A DNA stretch of 58,162 bases, taken from positions 1 to 58,162 of the forward strand of contig JADFRS010000003.1 in assembly GCA_022561145.1 (NCBI GenBank), written 5' to 3'. The notes under the pieces were generated by a model. That model saw only the letters and a list, made by a program, of their open reading frames with translations. It was not told the origin of the DNA and searched no databases. Source of the DNA: Gemmatimonadota bacterium (lineage in GTDB: Bacteria > Gemmatimonadota > Gemmatimonadetes > Longimicrobiales > Gaopeijiaceae). Numbering within the stretch: the stretch's first letter is position 1; every line of letters starts with the position of its first letter. Both the position numbers and the translations under genes were made by a program. Below, in pieces: positions 9,718 through 19,058 of the stretch.

Positions 9718-11270
9718 ATCGACCCGAGTCTGCCGCCAGCGAGTGGGGCGGGCTGCGGGACGTAATCGCCGGAATCAGCGTCGCGCTCGTGCTCATTCCG
9801 CAGGCCATGGCGTACGCCGAGTTGGCGGGCCTGTCGAGCGCTCACGGCCTGTATGCGGCGGCTGTCGCGCCTGTGGCGGCAGCATTCTTCGCATCGTCCC
9901 CCTACCTGCAGACCGGACCGACCGCGCTGACCGCTCTCCTGACGCTCGGGGCCCTCCTCCCGTTGGCTGCCACGGGTAGCGCTGAGTACGCGGGCCTCGC
10001 CGCACTGCTGGCGCTGATCGTGGGTGTCGTACGGGTGCTCGTCGGAATGTTCGGCGGCGGGTGGATAGCGTACCTCCTGTCCCGACCCATGCTGGATGGC
10101 TTCATGTCTGGGGCGGTAATTCTTATCGTGGCAACCCAGCTTCCGGGGGCCGTGGGTGTGGTCACGCCGGATCTGGGATTGCTCCCGGATTTGTGGTGGA
10201 CGGTGACCAACCTCGGGGCATGGGAGCCGGCGGCGCTGCTGCTTACGGGGGGTACCGTGGCCCTCATTGTGGGAGGGCGTCGACTCCACGCGTTGTTTCC
10301 CGGTGTGCTGATCGCAACGACTTTGGGGCTGATGTTTTCGATCCTCAGCGGGTACGGTGGACCGACCGTGGGCGCGATCAACGCTGGGATTCCCGCCATC
10401 GCGCTGGATCTCCCATGGCGTGCTGTGCCCGGGCTGTTGATCGCCGGCATGGTCATCGCGTTCGTCGGATTTGCCGAGGCCACTGCGATCGCTCGACTGT
10501 ATGCTGGACAGGACCGGATGCCGTGGTCTCCGGATCGCGAATTTCTGGGCCAGGGTGCAGCCAACCTGGCGGCCGGTCTGGTGGGCGGCTTGCCGGTCGG
10601 AGGTTCGTTCGGTCGGAGTGCGTTGAGCCACATGGCGGGCGCTCGCACACGTTGGAGCGGAGCGATTACGGGACTGGCTGTGCTTGCGGCTCTACCGTTC
10701 ACCAGTGTGCTCTCGGCATTGCCCCGCGCCGTCCTGAGCGCGATCGTCATCGCCGCGGTCGTCCGCCTGATCAGGATCCCGGCAATGGTCCGCGTTTGGC
10801 GGCTCTCCCGGGCCCAAGGATTTGTGACATGGATGACCTTCACGCTGACGCTCGCCCTGGCTCCCCGAATTGAATTCGCCGTACTTTTTGGCGTGTCGGC
10901 TGCCGTGATGGTGCACCTCTGGCGTGAGTTGCGGCCGAGCGTGAAGACTTGGTCGGAGGACGGCGAGGTCCATCTCGAGCCTACCGGTGTCTTGTGGTTC
11001 GGTTCTGCTCAGTTTCTCGAGCGAGCACTCCTAGAGGGATTGCACGAGGCGAGTGACGCGCGGTGCCTCGTAATTCACCTCGGAGGCCTCGGCAGAATCG
11101 ACCTCAGCGGAGCACTCGTACTCCGGGACATTCTCGACCGTGCGACGGATTTGAAGCTCGAGGTCGAAATTACCGACGTGCCGTGGCACGCACAGCGGAT
11201 TTTGGAATCCGTCCTAGACGAGGAGACTCACACGTGGAAACAGCCAACACCTTCGATGCCTCCGGTGTAG
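9714..11270 (+). CDS. SulP family anion transporter with STAS domain
   Basis: A 518-aa SulP (SLC26-type) permease that moves sulfate or related anions across the inner membrane. The N-terminal segment GISVALVLIPQAMAYAELAG is the classic SulP signature, followed by the QTGPTALTALL loop and about 12-14 hydrophobic helices up to residue 400. Residues about 415-505 form a STAS domain (GRIDLSGALVLRDIL). The GTG start at 9714 overlaps the stop of the chaperone gene (GTGA), so the two are translationally coupled. Its place at the end of the molybdoenzyme operon suggests that it carries substrate or product, for instance sulfate made from sulfite; this is inference. SulP proteins also carry bicarbonate or other anions. 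Confidence 0.92.
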   Translation: MNRPESAASEWGGLRDVIAGISVALVLIPQAMAYAELAGLSSAHGLYAAAVAPVAAAFFASSPYLQTGPTALTALLTLGALLPLAATGSAEYAGLAALLALIVGVVRVLVGMFGGGWIAYLLSRPMLDGFMSGAVILIVATQLPGAVGVVTPDLGLLPDLWWTVTNLGAWEPAALLLTGGTVALIVGGRRLHALFPGVLIATTLGLMFSILSGYGGPTVGAINAGIPAIALDLPWRAVPGLLIAGMVIAFVGFAEATAIARLYAGQDRMPWSPDREFLGQGAANLAAGLVGGLPVGGSFGRSALSHMAGARTRWSGAITGLAVLAALPFTSVLSALPRAVLSAIVIAAVVRLIRIPAMVRVWRLSRAQGFVTWMTFTLTLALAPRIEFAVLFGVSAAVMVHLWRELRPSVKTWSEDGEVHLEPTGVLWFGSAQFLERALLEGLHEASDARCLVIHLGGLGRIDLSGALVLRDILDRATDLKLEVEITDVPWHAQRILESVLDEETHTWKQPTPSMPPV

Positions 11271-12811
11271 GCAGGCCCGTGGCCATGCTGGCCCAGCTCT
11301 CAGGCAGTCGTCGGGGACGGAGTGACCGGATCTCGGGCGAGACACTGCTTGTCGGCACGTCCGGGGAGTCAGACGTGCGGCTTCCGGCCGACCACGACCC
11401 ACCTCCCGGGCCCGTTCACGCTGTACTTCGCAGCCGTGGTGTCACCTACGAGATCGAGGCGGCGGCCGGGCAGAGCCTCTGGGTGAACGGTGAGTCGGTC
11501 GAGAAAATCTTGCTCGCCTCGGGCGATCTCTTGGAGATGGGGAAGGGGGGGCCCATTCTGCGGTTTCGGCTCTACCCTCCAGATTCTCCGGCTTACAAGC
11601 GGGTCTCCGAGGCCTTCGCGGATTGCCGCGACTGCGCTCGATATTCGGACCGTGGAGCGCTCGGGCGGGCCGCGATGGTGGCATTCGGCATGCGGCGCGA
11701 GTTGGCGACGGAGACGTCGCGCAAGTTCCGGGCGAGCGTGATGATGCTCCTCGTCGCGCTGGTGGCGAGCACCGCTCTCCTAACGTGGAGGAGCATCCGC
11801 CTGGAGCAACGTCTTTCGGCGGAGGTGACACGGGTCGCGGGTATGGCCCGACTGCTGGAGCGAGCAGGTGCGGAGGGCCTGTCCGGCGAACAACTCGCCC
11901 AACTCCGTGGCGACATCGACGCCCAATTGGCCAGTGCTTCGACTCGTATCGGCGAGCTCGAGGCCCGATCCGGAGCGGTGGGGAGGATCCTGGCTGCAGC
12001 GTCGTGGTCCACCGTGTTTCTCCAGGGTGGGTACGCGTTCCGTGATCCGGTGAGCGGGAGGTTCCTGAGGTTGGTCGAGGGGCCCGGTGGCCTGCCAGTA
12101 CGAAACCTGCAAGGAGAGCCGGCGCTCACGCTCGAGGGTGGTGGCAAGGTCCTCGAGGTTTTCTACACAGGTACCGGCATCATCATCGACTCGCCTCGTG
12201 GCTTGGTAATCAGCAATCGGCATGTCGCTCTTCCATGGGAGTTCGACGCACCGGCTCAAGCCTTGGTGATGCGCGGGTTCGAGCCGGTCATGCAGAGGTT
12301 CGTGGCGTACGTGCCCGGGATCGCCGACGCTTTCGACATCGCTCTGGTGAGGGCCAGCACCGACGCCGACGTTGCGGTCTTGAGGGTCCAGGGACTTCCA
12401 GCCGACCATCCGGCTTTGACGTTCAGTACGACGAAACCTCAGCCCGGCGACGAGGTGCTGGTACTCGGCTACCCGCTCGGTGTGCGAGCCCTGGTCGTAC
12501 GGACGGATCAAGCTTTCCTCGAAGGCCTTACCCGAGAGGGCGACACCGATTTCTGGAGCATCGCGGAGCGGCTTTCGGCGGCCGGCCACATCGCGCCGCT
12601 CGCCAGCCGTGGAATCGTGGGCCAGGTCACCACCCGCGCGGTGGTCTATGATGCGGAGACGACCAGCGGAGGTAGCGGCGGGCCGGTGTTGAATATGGAC
12701 GGGGCGATCATAGCCGTGAACGCGGCCATCCTACCTGAGTTCGGCGGGTCGAACATGGGGGTTCCGGCCGCGGCCAGCCTGGCCCTGTTGGGGGCCGAAG
12801 CCGGAAACTGA
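11234..12811 (+). CDS. FHA domain - transmembrane - trypsin-like serine protease
   Basis: A 525-aa membrane protein with an FHA-like phosphothreonine-binding domain at about residues 20-115, one transmembrane helix at about 168-188 (VMMLLVALVASTALLTW), a coiled-coil stretch at 190-245, and a chymotrypsin-fold protease at about 285-520. The triad is visible as His330 (SNRHVA), Asp379 (DADVAVLRV) and Ser481 (GGSGGP). FHA inside and protease in the periplasm is the simplest topology. The GTG start at 11234 has a GAGGAG site 8 bases upstream and lies inside the end of the SulP gene (37-base overlap); the frame is open further upstream but has no homology. DegP-type PDZ domains are missing. It may link a cytoplasmic phosphorylation signal to envelope proteolysis; no kinase is nearby. 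Confidence 0.82.
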   Translation: METANTFDASGVGRPVAMLAQLSGSRRGRSDRISGETLLVGTSGESDVRLPADHDPPPGPVHAVLRSRGVTYEIEAAAGQSLWVNGESVEKILLASGDLLEMGKGGPILRFRLYPPDSPAYKRVSEAFADCRDCARYSDRGALGRAAMVAFGMRRELATETSRKFRASVMMLLVALVASTALLTWRSIRLEQRLSAEVTRVAGMARLLERAGAEGLSGEQLAQLRGDIDAQLASASTRIGELEARSGAVGRILAAASWSTVFLQGGYAFRDPVSGRFLRLVEGPGGLPVRNLQGEPALTLEGGGKVLEVFYTGTGIIIDSPRGLVISNRHVALPWEFDAPAQALVMRGFEPVMQRFVAYVPGIADAFDIALVRASTDADVAVLRVQGLPADHPALTFSTTKPQPGDEVLVLGYPLGVRALVVRTDQAFLEGLTREGDTDFWSIAERLSAAGHIAPLASRGIVGQVTTRAVVYDAETTSGGSGGPVLNMDGAIIAVNAAILPEFGGSNMGVPAAASLALLGAEAGN

Positions 12812-12911
12812 GGGGTCACCGAGGAACAACCTTGCATTCTGGCCTGGGCGATTTGATCGTTCCCGCGGACCTGTCGTGACGCCAGCCCTCCCCGGTGATC
12901 GGAGCGAATCC

Positions 12912-15146
12912 GTGAGAGAAGACGGCCCTGATCAGGATCTGAGAACCCGCGTCGAGCGGCTTGAACGGGAAATCAAGGTACTCCGTGAGGCGCTCGGGCG
13001 GAGATCGGATGGCACGGCGGAGACGCCGTCGCCGGCCGGCATGGACGCCCAATCCGAGCAGCGTGAGCGGGAGCAGGCCAGGCGGCGTTTGGAGTCGCTT
13101 CGCGCCGGTCAGTCCGGGGAGGCCGAGCAACTTGGAGGTGGTGGACCGGCGCAAGACACATCGCCCCCTCAGAGTGCAGGATTCGAGTCCGCTCCAGAAC
13201 GGCAGTCGGACCAGCCCTCTGGGAGGTTTTCGGCCCGCGAGATTCTCGAGAGCGCCGAACTCTGGCTGCCGCGCGTGGGAATCGGCCTCGTACTGCTCGC
13301 CGTCGCGCTCGCCTTCAAGTACTCGATAGACCAGGGGTGGGTGATTCCCGCCGTTCGAGTGGCACTCGGATACGGACTGGGCCTGATCCTGTTGGTTCTG
13401 GGGTTCCGACTGAGCGAGTCTCGCCCCCAGTATGTGCAGGCGTTGTTCGGTGGGGCTGTCGCCACGTTCTACATCACGGGCTTCGCGGCCTTCCGGCTCT
13501 ACGGGCTGTTTTCGTATCCGATCGCGTTCGGCCTCATGATAGCCGCCACCGTACTCGCGTTCTTCCTCTCGCTCGCGCACAACCGGGCCGCCCTGTCCGT
13601 CATCGGCGTGGCCGGTGGGCTGGGCACGCCCTTCCTGCTCTTTACCGGGTCGGGCAGCGTACCCGGCCTGATCGCCTATACCACGCTGGTCCTCGCGGGG
13701 GCCTCCGCCGTGTACTTCGATCGCGGATGGCGTTCGCTCCTATGGGTTTCGTTCGTGGGTGGTTGGGCGGTGATGTTGATCGCACTCACCGCTGCCTCGG
13801 GCTCGCAGGCGGCATTCCTGGACAAGGCCAGCCTTCAGGCGGGAATCGTATTCGCCTGGATTTGGTTCTGGGCGCTCCCCTTGATGCGTGAAGTCGTCTC
13901 CACGGCCGACCCGGGGCGGTGGTCACCACCCAAGCTGAGCCCCGAGCTGCTGGAGCGCATCGGCGACTTCACAGGCCTCGGTGACACGACCGAGGAATGG
14001 CTGAGACGGCACGTCCACCTGCTGTCGATTCTGACACCCCTCCTCACGCTTGCCCTGACCAGTTGGGCCTGGCGGCTTTCGACGATGGATGCCGGGTTTG
14101 TTGCCCTGGGGCTGACCGGTGTATACGCGTTGGCCGCACGCATGCTGATGGTGCGTCCAGGCATGAAAGGGTTGGGTCACACGCAAGGACTCGTTGCCCT
14201 CATGCTCAGTACCGTCGCTCTGGCCCTGATGCTGGACGGCGAGGTGTTGCTCCTGACGTTGGCGGCGCAAGCCCTCGTGGTGCACGTGGTGGCGAAGAGG
14301 ATTTCCGACCCCTGGGCGGAGAGGTGGGGGCACCTCCTGTTCGGCATCGTCGCGTTCTGGCTGACTGCGAGGCTGACCGGCGGCATTGGGCCGGCGCGTA
14401 TGCCCATCCTCAACGTCGGAGCGATGACGGACCTCGCCCTGCTGGCCGCGGCCCTGGGGGCATCGAGCTTCGTGGCCCGCGGCGCGACCATGTACCGGGT
14501 CGTGCCTCAGGTTGGACTAGCCCTTCTGCTCGGGCGCGAGCTGGGCGGTTCGTCGTTCGCCGGAGGCCATGCGCTCTTGTTGGCATGGGCGGCCCAGGCT
14601 TGGGGCACGCACGTTCTCGCCAAACGGTGGTCGGACCCGTGGACATCCAGATGGGGGCACGTATTGTGGGTCATCGTGGCCTTCGATCTGGCTGGGCGGC
14701 TCGTCGGCATGGCCGGCGCCCCACCGATGCTCAACGTGGGCGCGATAGCCGATCTCGGCGCGATCGCGGGTGCGGTTCTGGCTTGTCGAATGCTGGGTAG
14801 AGAGAAGGTCTACTATTACCTGACCGGGCACGCCGCGGTTCTAGCTCTGATGTGGCGCGAATTCGTACCCCTTTCCGGCGGACATGCGTACGTCTCGTTC
14901 CTGTGGGCGGCCTATGGGATCGCCTTACTAGTGATCGGCCTCCGAAGCGCGCGCCAGGCGATGTGGCAAACCGGTGCGGCGACGCTGCTCCTCTTGGTGG
15001 GTAAACTGTTCGTGGTGGATCTGGCAAACCTCGAGGCTATTTGGCGGATCCTGTTATTCATGGTGGTCGGTGGAGGCTTCCTGGCGTTGGGCTACGCATT
15101 TCCCAACCTACGTAAGCTCGAGGTGGACGAGGATTCCCGACGCTAA
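12912..15146 (+). CDS. DUF2339 polytopic membrane protein
   Basis: A 744-aa inner-membrane protein of the DUF2339 family, function unknown. It starts with a short coiled coil (RVERLEREIKVLREAL, about residues 10-25), a charged low-complexity linker, and then about 18-20 hydrophobic helices, with the family segment ESAELWLPRVGIGLVLLAVA near residue 115. Two related stretches (VHVVAKRISDPWAERWGH and a matching one about 110 residues later, THVLAKRWSDPWTSRWGH) show an internal duplication. I prefer the GTG at 12912, which has GGAG 7 bases upstream; an in-frame GTG at 12876 is possible. It follows the FHA-protease gene by 100 bases on the same strand. Confidence 0.82.
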   Translation: MREDGPDQDLRTRVERLEREIKVLREALGRRSDGTAETPSPAGMDAQSEQREREQARRRLESLRAGQSGEAEQLGGGGPAQDTSPPQSAGFESAPERQSDQPSGRFSAREILESAELWLPRVGIGLVLLAVALAFKYSIDQGWVIPAVRVALGYGLGLILLVLGFRLSESRPQYVQALFGGAVATFYITGFAAFRLYGLFSYPIAFGLMIAATVLAFFLSLAHNRAALSVIGVAGGLGTPFLLFTGSGSVPGLIAYTTLVLAGASAVYFDRGWRSLLWVSFVGGWAVMLIALTAASGSQAAFLDKASLQAGIVFAWIWFWALPLMREVVSTADPGRWSPPKLSPELLERIGDFTGLGDTTEEWLRRHVHLLSILTPLLTLALTSWAWRLSTMDAGFVALGLTGVYALAARMLMVRPGMKGLGHTQGLVALMLSTVALALMLDGEVLLLTLAAQALVVHVVAKRISDPWAERWGHLLFGIVAFWLTARLTGGIGPARMPILNVGAMTDLALLAAALGASSFVARGATMYRVVPQVGLALLLGRELGGSSFAGGHALLLAWAAQAWGTHVLAKRWSDPWTSRWGHVLWVIVAFDLAGRLVGMAGAPPMLNVGAIADLGAIAGAVLACRMLGREKVYYYLTGHAAVLALMWREFVPLSGGHAYVSFLWAAYGIALLVIGLRSARQAMWQTGAATLLLLVGKLFVVDLANLEAIWRILLFMVVGGGFLALGYAFPNLRKLEVDEDSRR

Positions 15147-15169
15147 CGTGGAGTCCAAAGGCAACCAAA

Positions 15170-15391
15170 ATGGAAAGCACGATGAAACTTGCGCGTAGAA
15201 CAGCCACTGGCGCCCTTGTAGGTGGTGGGGCGTTCACCGTGGTGACCGTGTTTCGGTCGATCACGTCTGGGGGCGCCTTCCTCGACAGCCTCAATCCCAT
15301 CCTATTGTTCGCCTTGATTGGTGCCACCGTGGGCGGTCTTGTGGGCCCGCTGATAGGTGCAGCGATCGAAGGCTTCAGGAGTCGCCGGTGA
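15170..15391 (+). CDS. Small hydrophobic protein, unknown
   Basis: A 73-aa protein with a basic N-terminus and two glycine/alanine-rich hydrophobic segments (about residues 12-30 and 43-66), so probably a small inner-membrane protein. A second in-frame ATG at 15182 is an alternative start. It lies 23 bases after the DUF2339 gene and may belong to the same transcript. I do not recognise a family; the glycine pattern in the second helix resembles glycine-zipper proteins. Confidence 0.6.
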   Translation: MESTMKLARRTATGALVGGGAFTVVTVFRSITSGGAFLDSLNPILLFALIGATVGGLVGPLIGAAIEGFRSRR

Positions 15392-15504
15392 TGGAATCGG
15401 CCGCAGGTCTGACACGGGGAGCCCAGGAAGCAGAAACGGGTATGACGTGTTTCGCGACGAAAACTCGTACTCCATCATTTCTCCCATGCACGGGTCGAAA
15501 CAAC

Positions 15505-18345
15505 ATGAGCCACCACAAGTTCTCCGTCCTCCGAGTCCTCATCCTGACCGGGGTCGCCTTGGGCTTGTCCGCCGCTGGCACCCTGACGGCCGCGCAGACC
15601 GTGGGCTCGGATGGTGAGATCCCTACTGACTCAGCGGTGACGGTGGGTATCCTGCCGAACGGCCTCACGTACTACGTGCGCGCCAACGACCAGCCCGAAA
15701 ACCGAGCCGAGCTGTGGCTGATCGTCGATGTGGGCTCCGTTCTCGAGGATGACGACCAGCTCGGCCTCGCCCATTTCGTGGAGCACATGGCGTTCAACGG
15801 CACGGAGCACTTCGAGAAGCAGGCCCTCGTCGACTACCTCGAATCGATCGGCATGCGTTTCGGACCCAGCATCAGCGCTTTCACGTCGTTCGATGAAACC
15901 GTCTATATGCTGCGCGTGCCCACGGACGATGCCGACATCCTCGAAACAGGTTTCCAGATTTTGGAGGATTGGGCGCAGGGGATCACCTTCGATCCCGAGG
16001 AAGTCGACAAGGAGCGTGGCGTCGTCGTCGAAGAGTGGAGGCGCGGCCTGGGTGCCAGCACACGAATGCGAGACAAGCAGTTCCCGATCTTGTTCAAGGA
16101 CTCACGTTACGCCGAGCGCCTACCCATCGGGAGCGAACGTATTCTTCAAACCTTCGATCACTCGGTGCTGAAGCGGTTTTACGAAGAGTGGTATCGGCCG
16201 GAGCTCATGGCCGTGGTCGCGGTGGGTGACTTCGACCCGGAGGTGATGGAGGGTTTGATTCGCGAGCACTTCTCTCGTGTGCTGCCCTCTGATGATCCCC
16301 GCGTCCGAACCTACTTCGAGGTGCCCGCGCATGCCGAGACGTTGATGGCCATTGCTACCGACCCGGAAGCCACTTCGACGAGCGTAGCGGTTGGGTACAA
16401 GCAGGCGGTGCCCGAGGAGGGCACACTGGCCGCGTATCGCAAGGGGATCGTGAGCGGGCTCTACAACTCCATGCTGAACGATCGCCTGTTCGAGCTCACG
16501 CAGCGGCCGGACGCACCCTTCTTGGGAGGGTTCTCGGGTCAGGGCAGGCTCGTACGCACGAGCGAGGTCTACCAGCTGGGTGCGGCGGTCCGAGACGACG
16601 GAATCTTGCTCGGCCTCGAGGCGCTCCTTACCGAGGGCGAACGCGTGGCGCGCCATGGCTTCACGGGGTCGGAACTGGGCCGTCAGAAAACCAACTTCCT
16701 GCGGGGCATGGAGCAGGCCTTCGCCGAGCGAGACAACCGCGACTCACGCAGCTTCGCCCAGGAGTACCAGCGGGCGTTCCTCCAAGGCGAGCCGATTCCG
16801 GGAATCGAATGGGAATTCTCCGTAGTCGCCCAGGTGCTCCAAACCATCCAGTTGGAGGAAGTGAACCGCCTCGCCGGCGAGTGGATCACCGACCAAAATC
16901 GCGTGATCCTGGTGAACGCTCCTGAGAAGGACGACGTGCCCGTTCCGAGCGAGGATGAAATCCTCGCAGTGTTCGCCCGTGTGGCCGAGGCCGACATCGC
17001 ACCTTACGAAGACGCCGTCACCACGGCGCCGCTGGTCTCCGAGACGCCGGTTTCGGGCACAATCCTATCGGAGAGCACGATCGACGAGATCGGGGTGACT
17101 CACTGGGAGTTGAGCAACGGGGTGCGCGTCATCCTCAAGCCGACTGATTTCAAGGACGATGAGATCGTCTTGCGGGCGCAGAGTCCCGGCGGGTCGTCCC
17201 TGGCCGGGGACGACGTGTTCGAATCTGCCCAGTTGGCGGCGATGCTGGTAGGACAGGGCGGTGTCGGAGTGCACAGCCTGCTCGACCTGGATAAGGTCCT
17301 GACAGGAAAGGCCGCGAGCGTGAGACCCGTCATCAGCGAGTTGTCGGAGGGGTTTACCGGGGGGGGCTCACCGCGTGATGTCGAGACCCTGTTTCAGTTG
17401 GTGTACCTGTACATGACGGCCCCGCGAAAAGACCAGCAGGTCTTCCAGGCCTTCCTCCAGCGCTCCCGGCCGGGCCTAGCCAACCGGGGAGCCAGCCCCG
17501 AGTCGCACTTCAGCGACACCCTGGCCGTGGTCATGAGCCAGGGGCATCCTCGGGCGGCGCCGCCCTCAGTGGAGTTGCTGGACCGGCTGGACCTCGACAT
17601 TGCGTTCGATTTCTACAGTGACCGGTTCGCTGATGCGGGCGACTTCACGTTTGTGCTCGTTGGCGCATTCGATCTGGAGGAGATCCGTCCCCTGGTGCTC
17701 CAGTGGCTGGGATCGCTGCCCACGACCGGGCGGGAAGAGATGTGGAGGGATCTTGGTATCGACCCCCCGACGGGGGTCGTTAGACGTGTCGTTCGCAAGG
17801 GGCTCGAGCCCAAGAGCAACACCAGGATCATCTTCACGGGACCGTTCGAGTACACCGATGGGAACCGCGTCGCGATGCGCCTGCTCAAGGACATTCTCGA
17901 GATGCGTTTGCGCGATGTGATGCGTGAGGATCTCGGCGGGACCTACTCCGTTTTGGTAGGAGGAGGGGGCTCGAAATTTCCGGACCAGGAGTACACCATC
18001 AGCGTTGGATTCGGATCGGATCCGGAGCGAATGGATGAACTGGTGAACGTCGTCTTCGACGAAATCGCGACGCTCAAAGCAGAGGGCCCGACCGAAGAGG
18101 AACTGGCGACCGTCAAAGAGCAGGACCGGCGTTCGCGCGAAGAGAATCGCGAGTCGAACGGTTGGTGGGCCAGCCAACTCATCGGCTCCGACTTCGAGGG
18201 CCTGGATCCCACGCGCCTGATACGCGACAGCGTGGTGGACGCCATCACAGCCGACCGAATCCGGGACATGGCTCGCCTTTGGTTGAACATCGAAAACTAC
18301 GTACAGGTTTCCCTGGTGCCCGCTGCCCGCCCGATCGGAGGCTGA
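15505..18345 (+). CDS. M16 family zinc peptidase (secreted)
   Basis: A 946-aa pitrilysin-type (M16) peptidase made of two tandem M16 halves. The N-terminal half has the inverted zinc motif HFVEH (His90, Glu93, His94) and the downstream glutamate region ERGVVVEEWR; the C-terminal half keeps the fold (for example DLGGTYSVLVGGG) but lacks the zinc motif, as in the family. A signal peptide (LILTGVALGLSAAG) sets the start at the ATG at 15505; the frame is open back to 15388 but that part is unlike M16. M16 enzymes cut short unfolded peptides inside a closed chamber, here in the periplasm. It is followed 10 bases later by the HAD gene. Confidence 0.92.
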   Translation: MSHHKFSVLRVLILTGVALGLSAAGTLTAAQTVGSDGEIPTDSAVTVGILPNGLTYYVRANDQPENRAELWLIVDVGSVLEDDDQLGLAHFVEHMAFNGTEHFEKQALVDYLESIGMRFGPSISAFTSFDETVYMLRVPTDDADILETGFQILEDWAQGITFDPEEVDKERGVVVEEWRRGLGASTRMRDKQFPILFKDSRYAERLPIGSERILQTFDHSVLKRFYEEWYRPELMAVVAVGDFDPEVMEGLIREHFSRVLPSDDPRVRTYFEVPAHAETLMAIATDPEATSTSVAVGYKQAVPEEGTLAAYRKGIVSGLYNSMLNDRLFELTQRPDAPFLGGFSGQGRLVRTSEVYQLGAAVRDDGILLGLEALLTEGERVARHGFTGSELGRQKTNFLRGMEQAFAERDNRDSRSFAQEYQRAFLQGEPIPGIEWEFSVVAQVLQTIQLEEVNRLAGEWITDQNRVILVNAPEKDDVPVPSEDEILAVFARVAEADIAPYEDAVTTAPLVSETPVSGTILSESTIDEIGVTHWELSNGVRVILKPTDFKDDEIVLRAQSPGGSSLAGDDVFESAQLAAMLVGQGGVGVHSLLDLDKVLTGKAASVRPVISELSEGFTGGGSPRDVETLFQLVYLYMTAPRKDQQVFQAFLQRSRPGLANRGASPESHFSDTLAVVMSQGHPRAAPPSVELLDRLDLDIAFDFYSDRFADAGDFTFVLVGAFDLEEIRPLVLQWLGSLPTTGREEMWRDLGIDPPTGVVRRVVRKGLEPKSNTRIIFTGPFEYTDGNRVAMRLLKDILEMRLRDVMREDLGGTYSVLVGGGGSKFPDQEYTISVGFGSDPERMDELVNVVFDEIATLKAEGPTEEELATVKEQDRRSREENRESNGWWASQLIGSDFEGLDPTRLIRDSVVDAITADRIRDMARLWLNIENYVQVSLVPAARPIGG

Positions 18346-18355
18346 CCGAACGGCC

Positions 18356-19054
18356 ATGCGGTTCGACGATGTCGAGTCCCTGAGCTTCGACTGCTACGGC
18401 ACCCTGATCGACTGGGAGGCTGGCATTGTCGGAGCCCTCGGTCGGTTGCTGGCCGTGCACGGTATCGAGTTGAGTGGCGAGGAGATCTTGGCGCTTTACG
18501 CCGAGGTTGAGCCGGCCCAGCAAGCGGGTGAGTATCGACTCTACCGAGAGATCCTGGGGTCCGTGGTCGATGCCATCGGCGAACGTCTAGGCTTTACGCC
18601 GGACCCGTCCGAACGGGTCTCGCTCGCCGACTCGATTGCGCAGTGGCGGCCGTTTCCGGATACGGTAGAGGCGCTGAGGGCTCTCGGCCAGCGCTTCGAG
18701 CTAGTGATCATCTCCAATATCGACGACGACCTCTTTGCTCACTCGGCCGAGCACTTGAGCGTGCCGTTCGACCACGTCATTACGGCCGAACAGTCGCGTG
18801 CCTACAAGCCCTACCATCGCAGCTTCCATCTGGCATTCGAGCGTATGGGCCGCGGGCCGAGTGGCGTGCTGCACGTCGCTCAGAGTCTCTACCACGATAT
18901 CGCGCCGGCCAACGAACTGGGCCTGCGCTCGGTCTGGGTAAACCGGCGGGCCGGCCTGGATGGGTCGGGCGCCACCGCGCCGGCCACGGCCCAGCCGGAC
19001 ATGGAGGTTCACGATCTCGCGACGTTGGTCCAGCTCATGGGTCTGGACGCGTAG
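18356..19054 (+). CDS. HAD family hydrolase, haloacid dehalogenase type II-like
   Basis: A 232-aa HAD-superfamily hydrolase. The nucleophile Asp12 lies in SFDCYGTL, followed by Ser120-Asn121 (IISN), Lys151 (AYKP) and the acidic motif AQSLYHDIAPAN near 175-186. These match the L-2-haloacid dehalogenase subfamily, but the Arg that binds the carboxylate in true dehalogenases (near residue 41) is not evident, so phosphatase or other HAD activity is as likely. Cytoplasmic, no signal peptide. It lies between the M16 gene and the DinB-like gene with very short gaps, suggesting one transcript. Confidence 0.85.
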   Translation: MRFDDVESLSFDCYGTLIDWEAGIVGALGRLLAVHGIELSGEEILALYAEVEPAQQAGEYRLYREILGSVVDAIGERLGFTPDPSERVSLADSIAQWRPFPDTVEALRALGQRFELVIISNIDDDLFAHSAEHLSVPFDHVITAEQSRAYKPYHRSFHLAFERMGRGPSGVLHVAQSLYHDIAPANELGLRSVWVNRRAGLDGSGATAPATAQPDMEVHDLATLVQLMGLDA

Positions 19055-19058
19055 GGCC

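Noticed and set aside
11063-11233. Upstream extension of the FHA-protease gene
   Set aside because: The sequence is shadow of the SulP STAS domain; the GTG at 11234 has a strong site.
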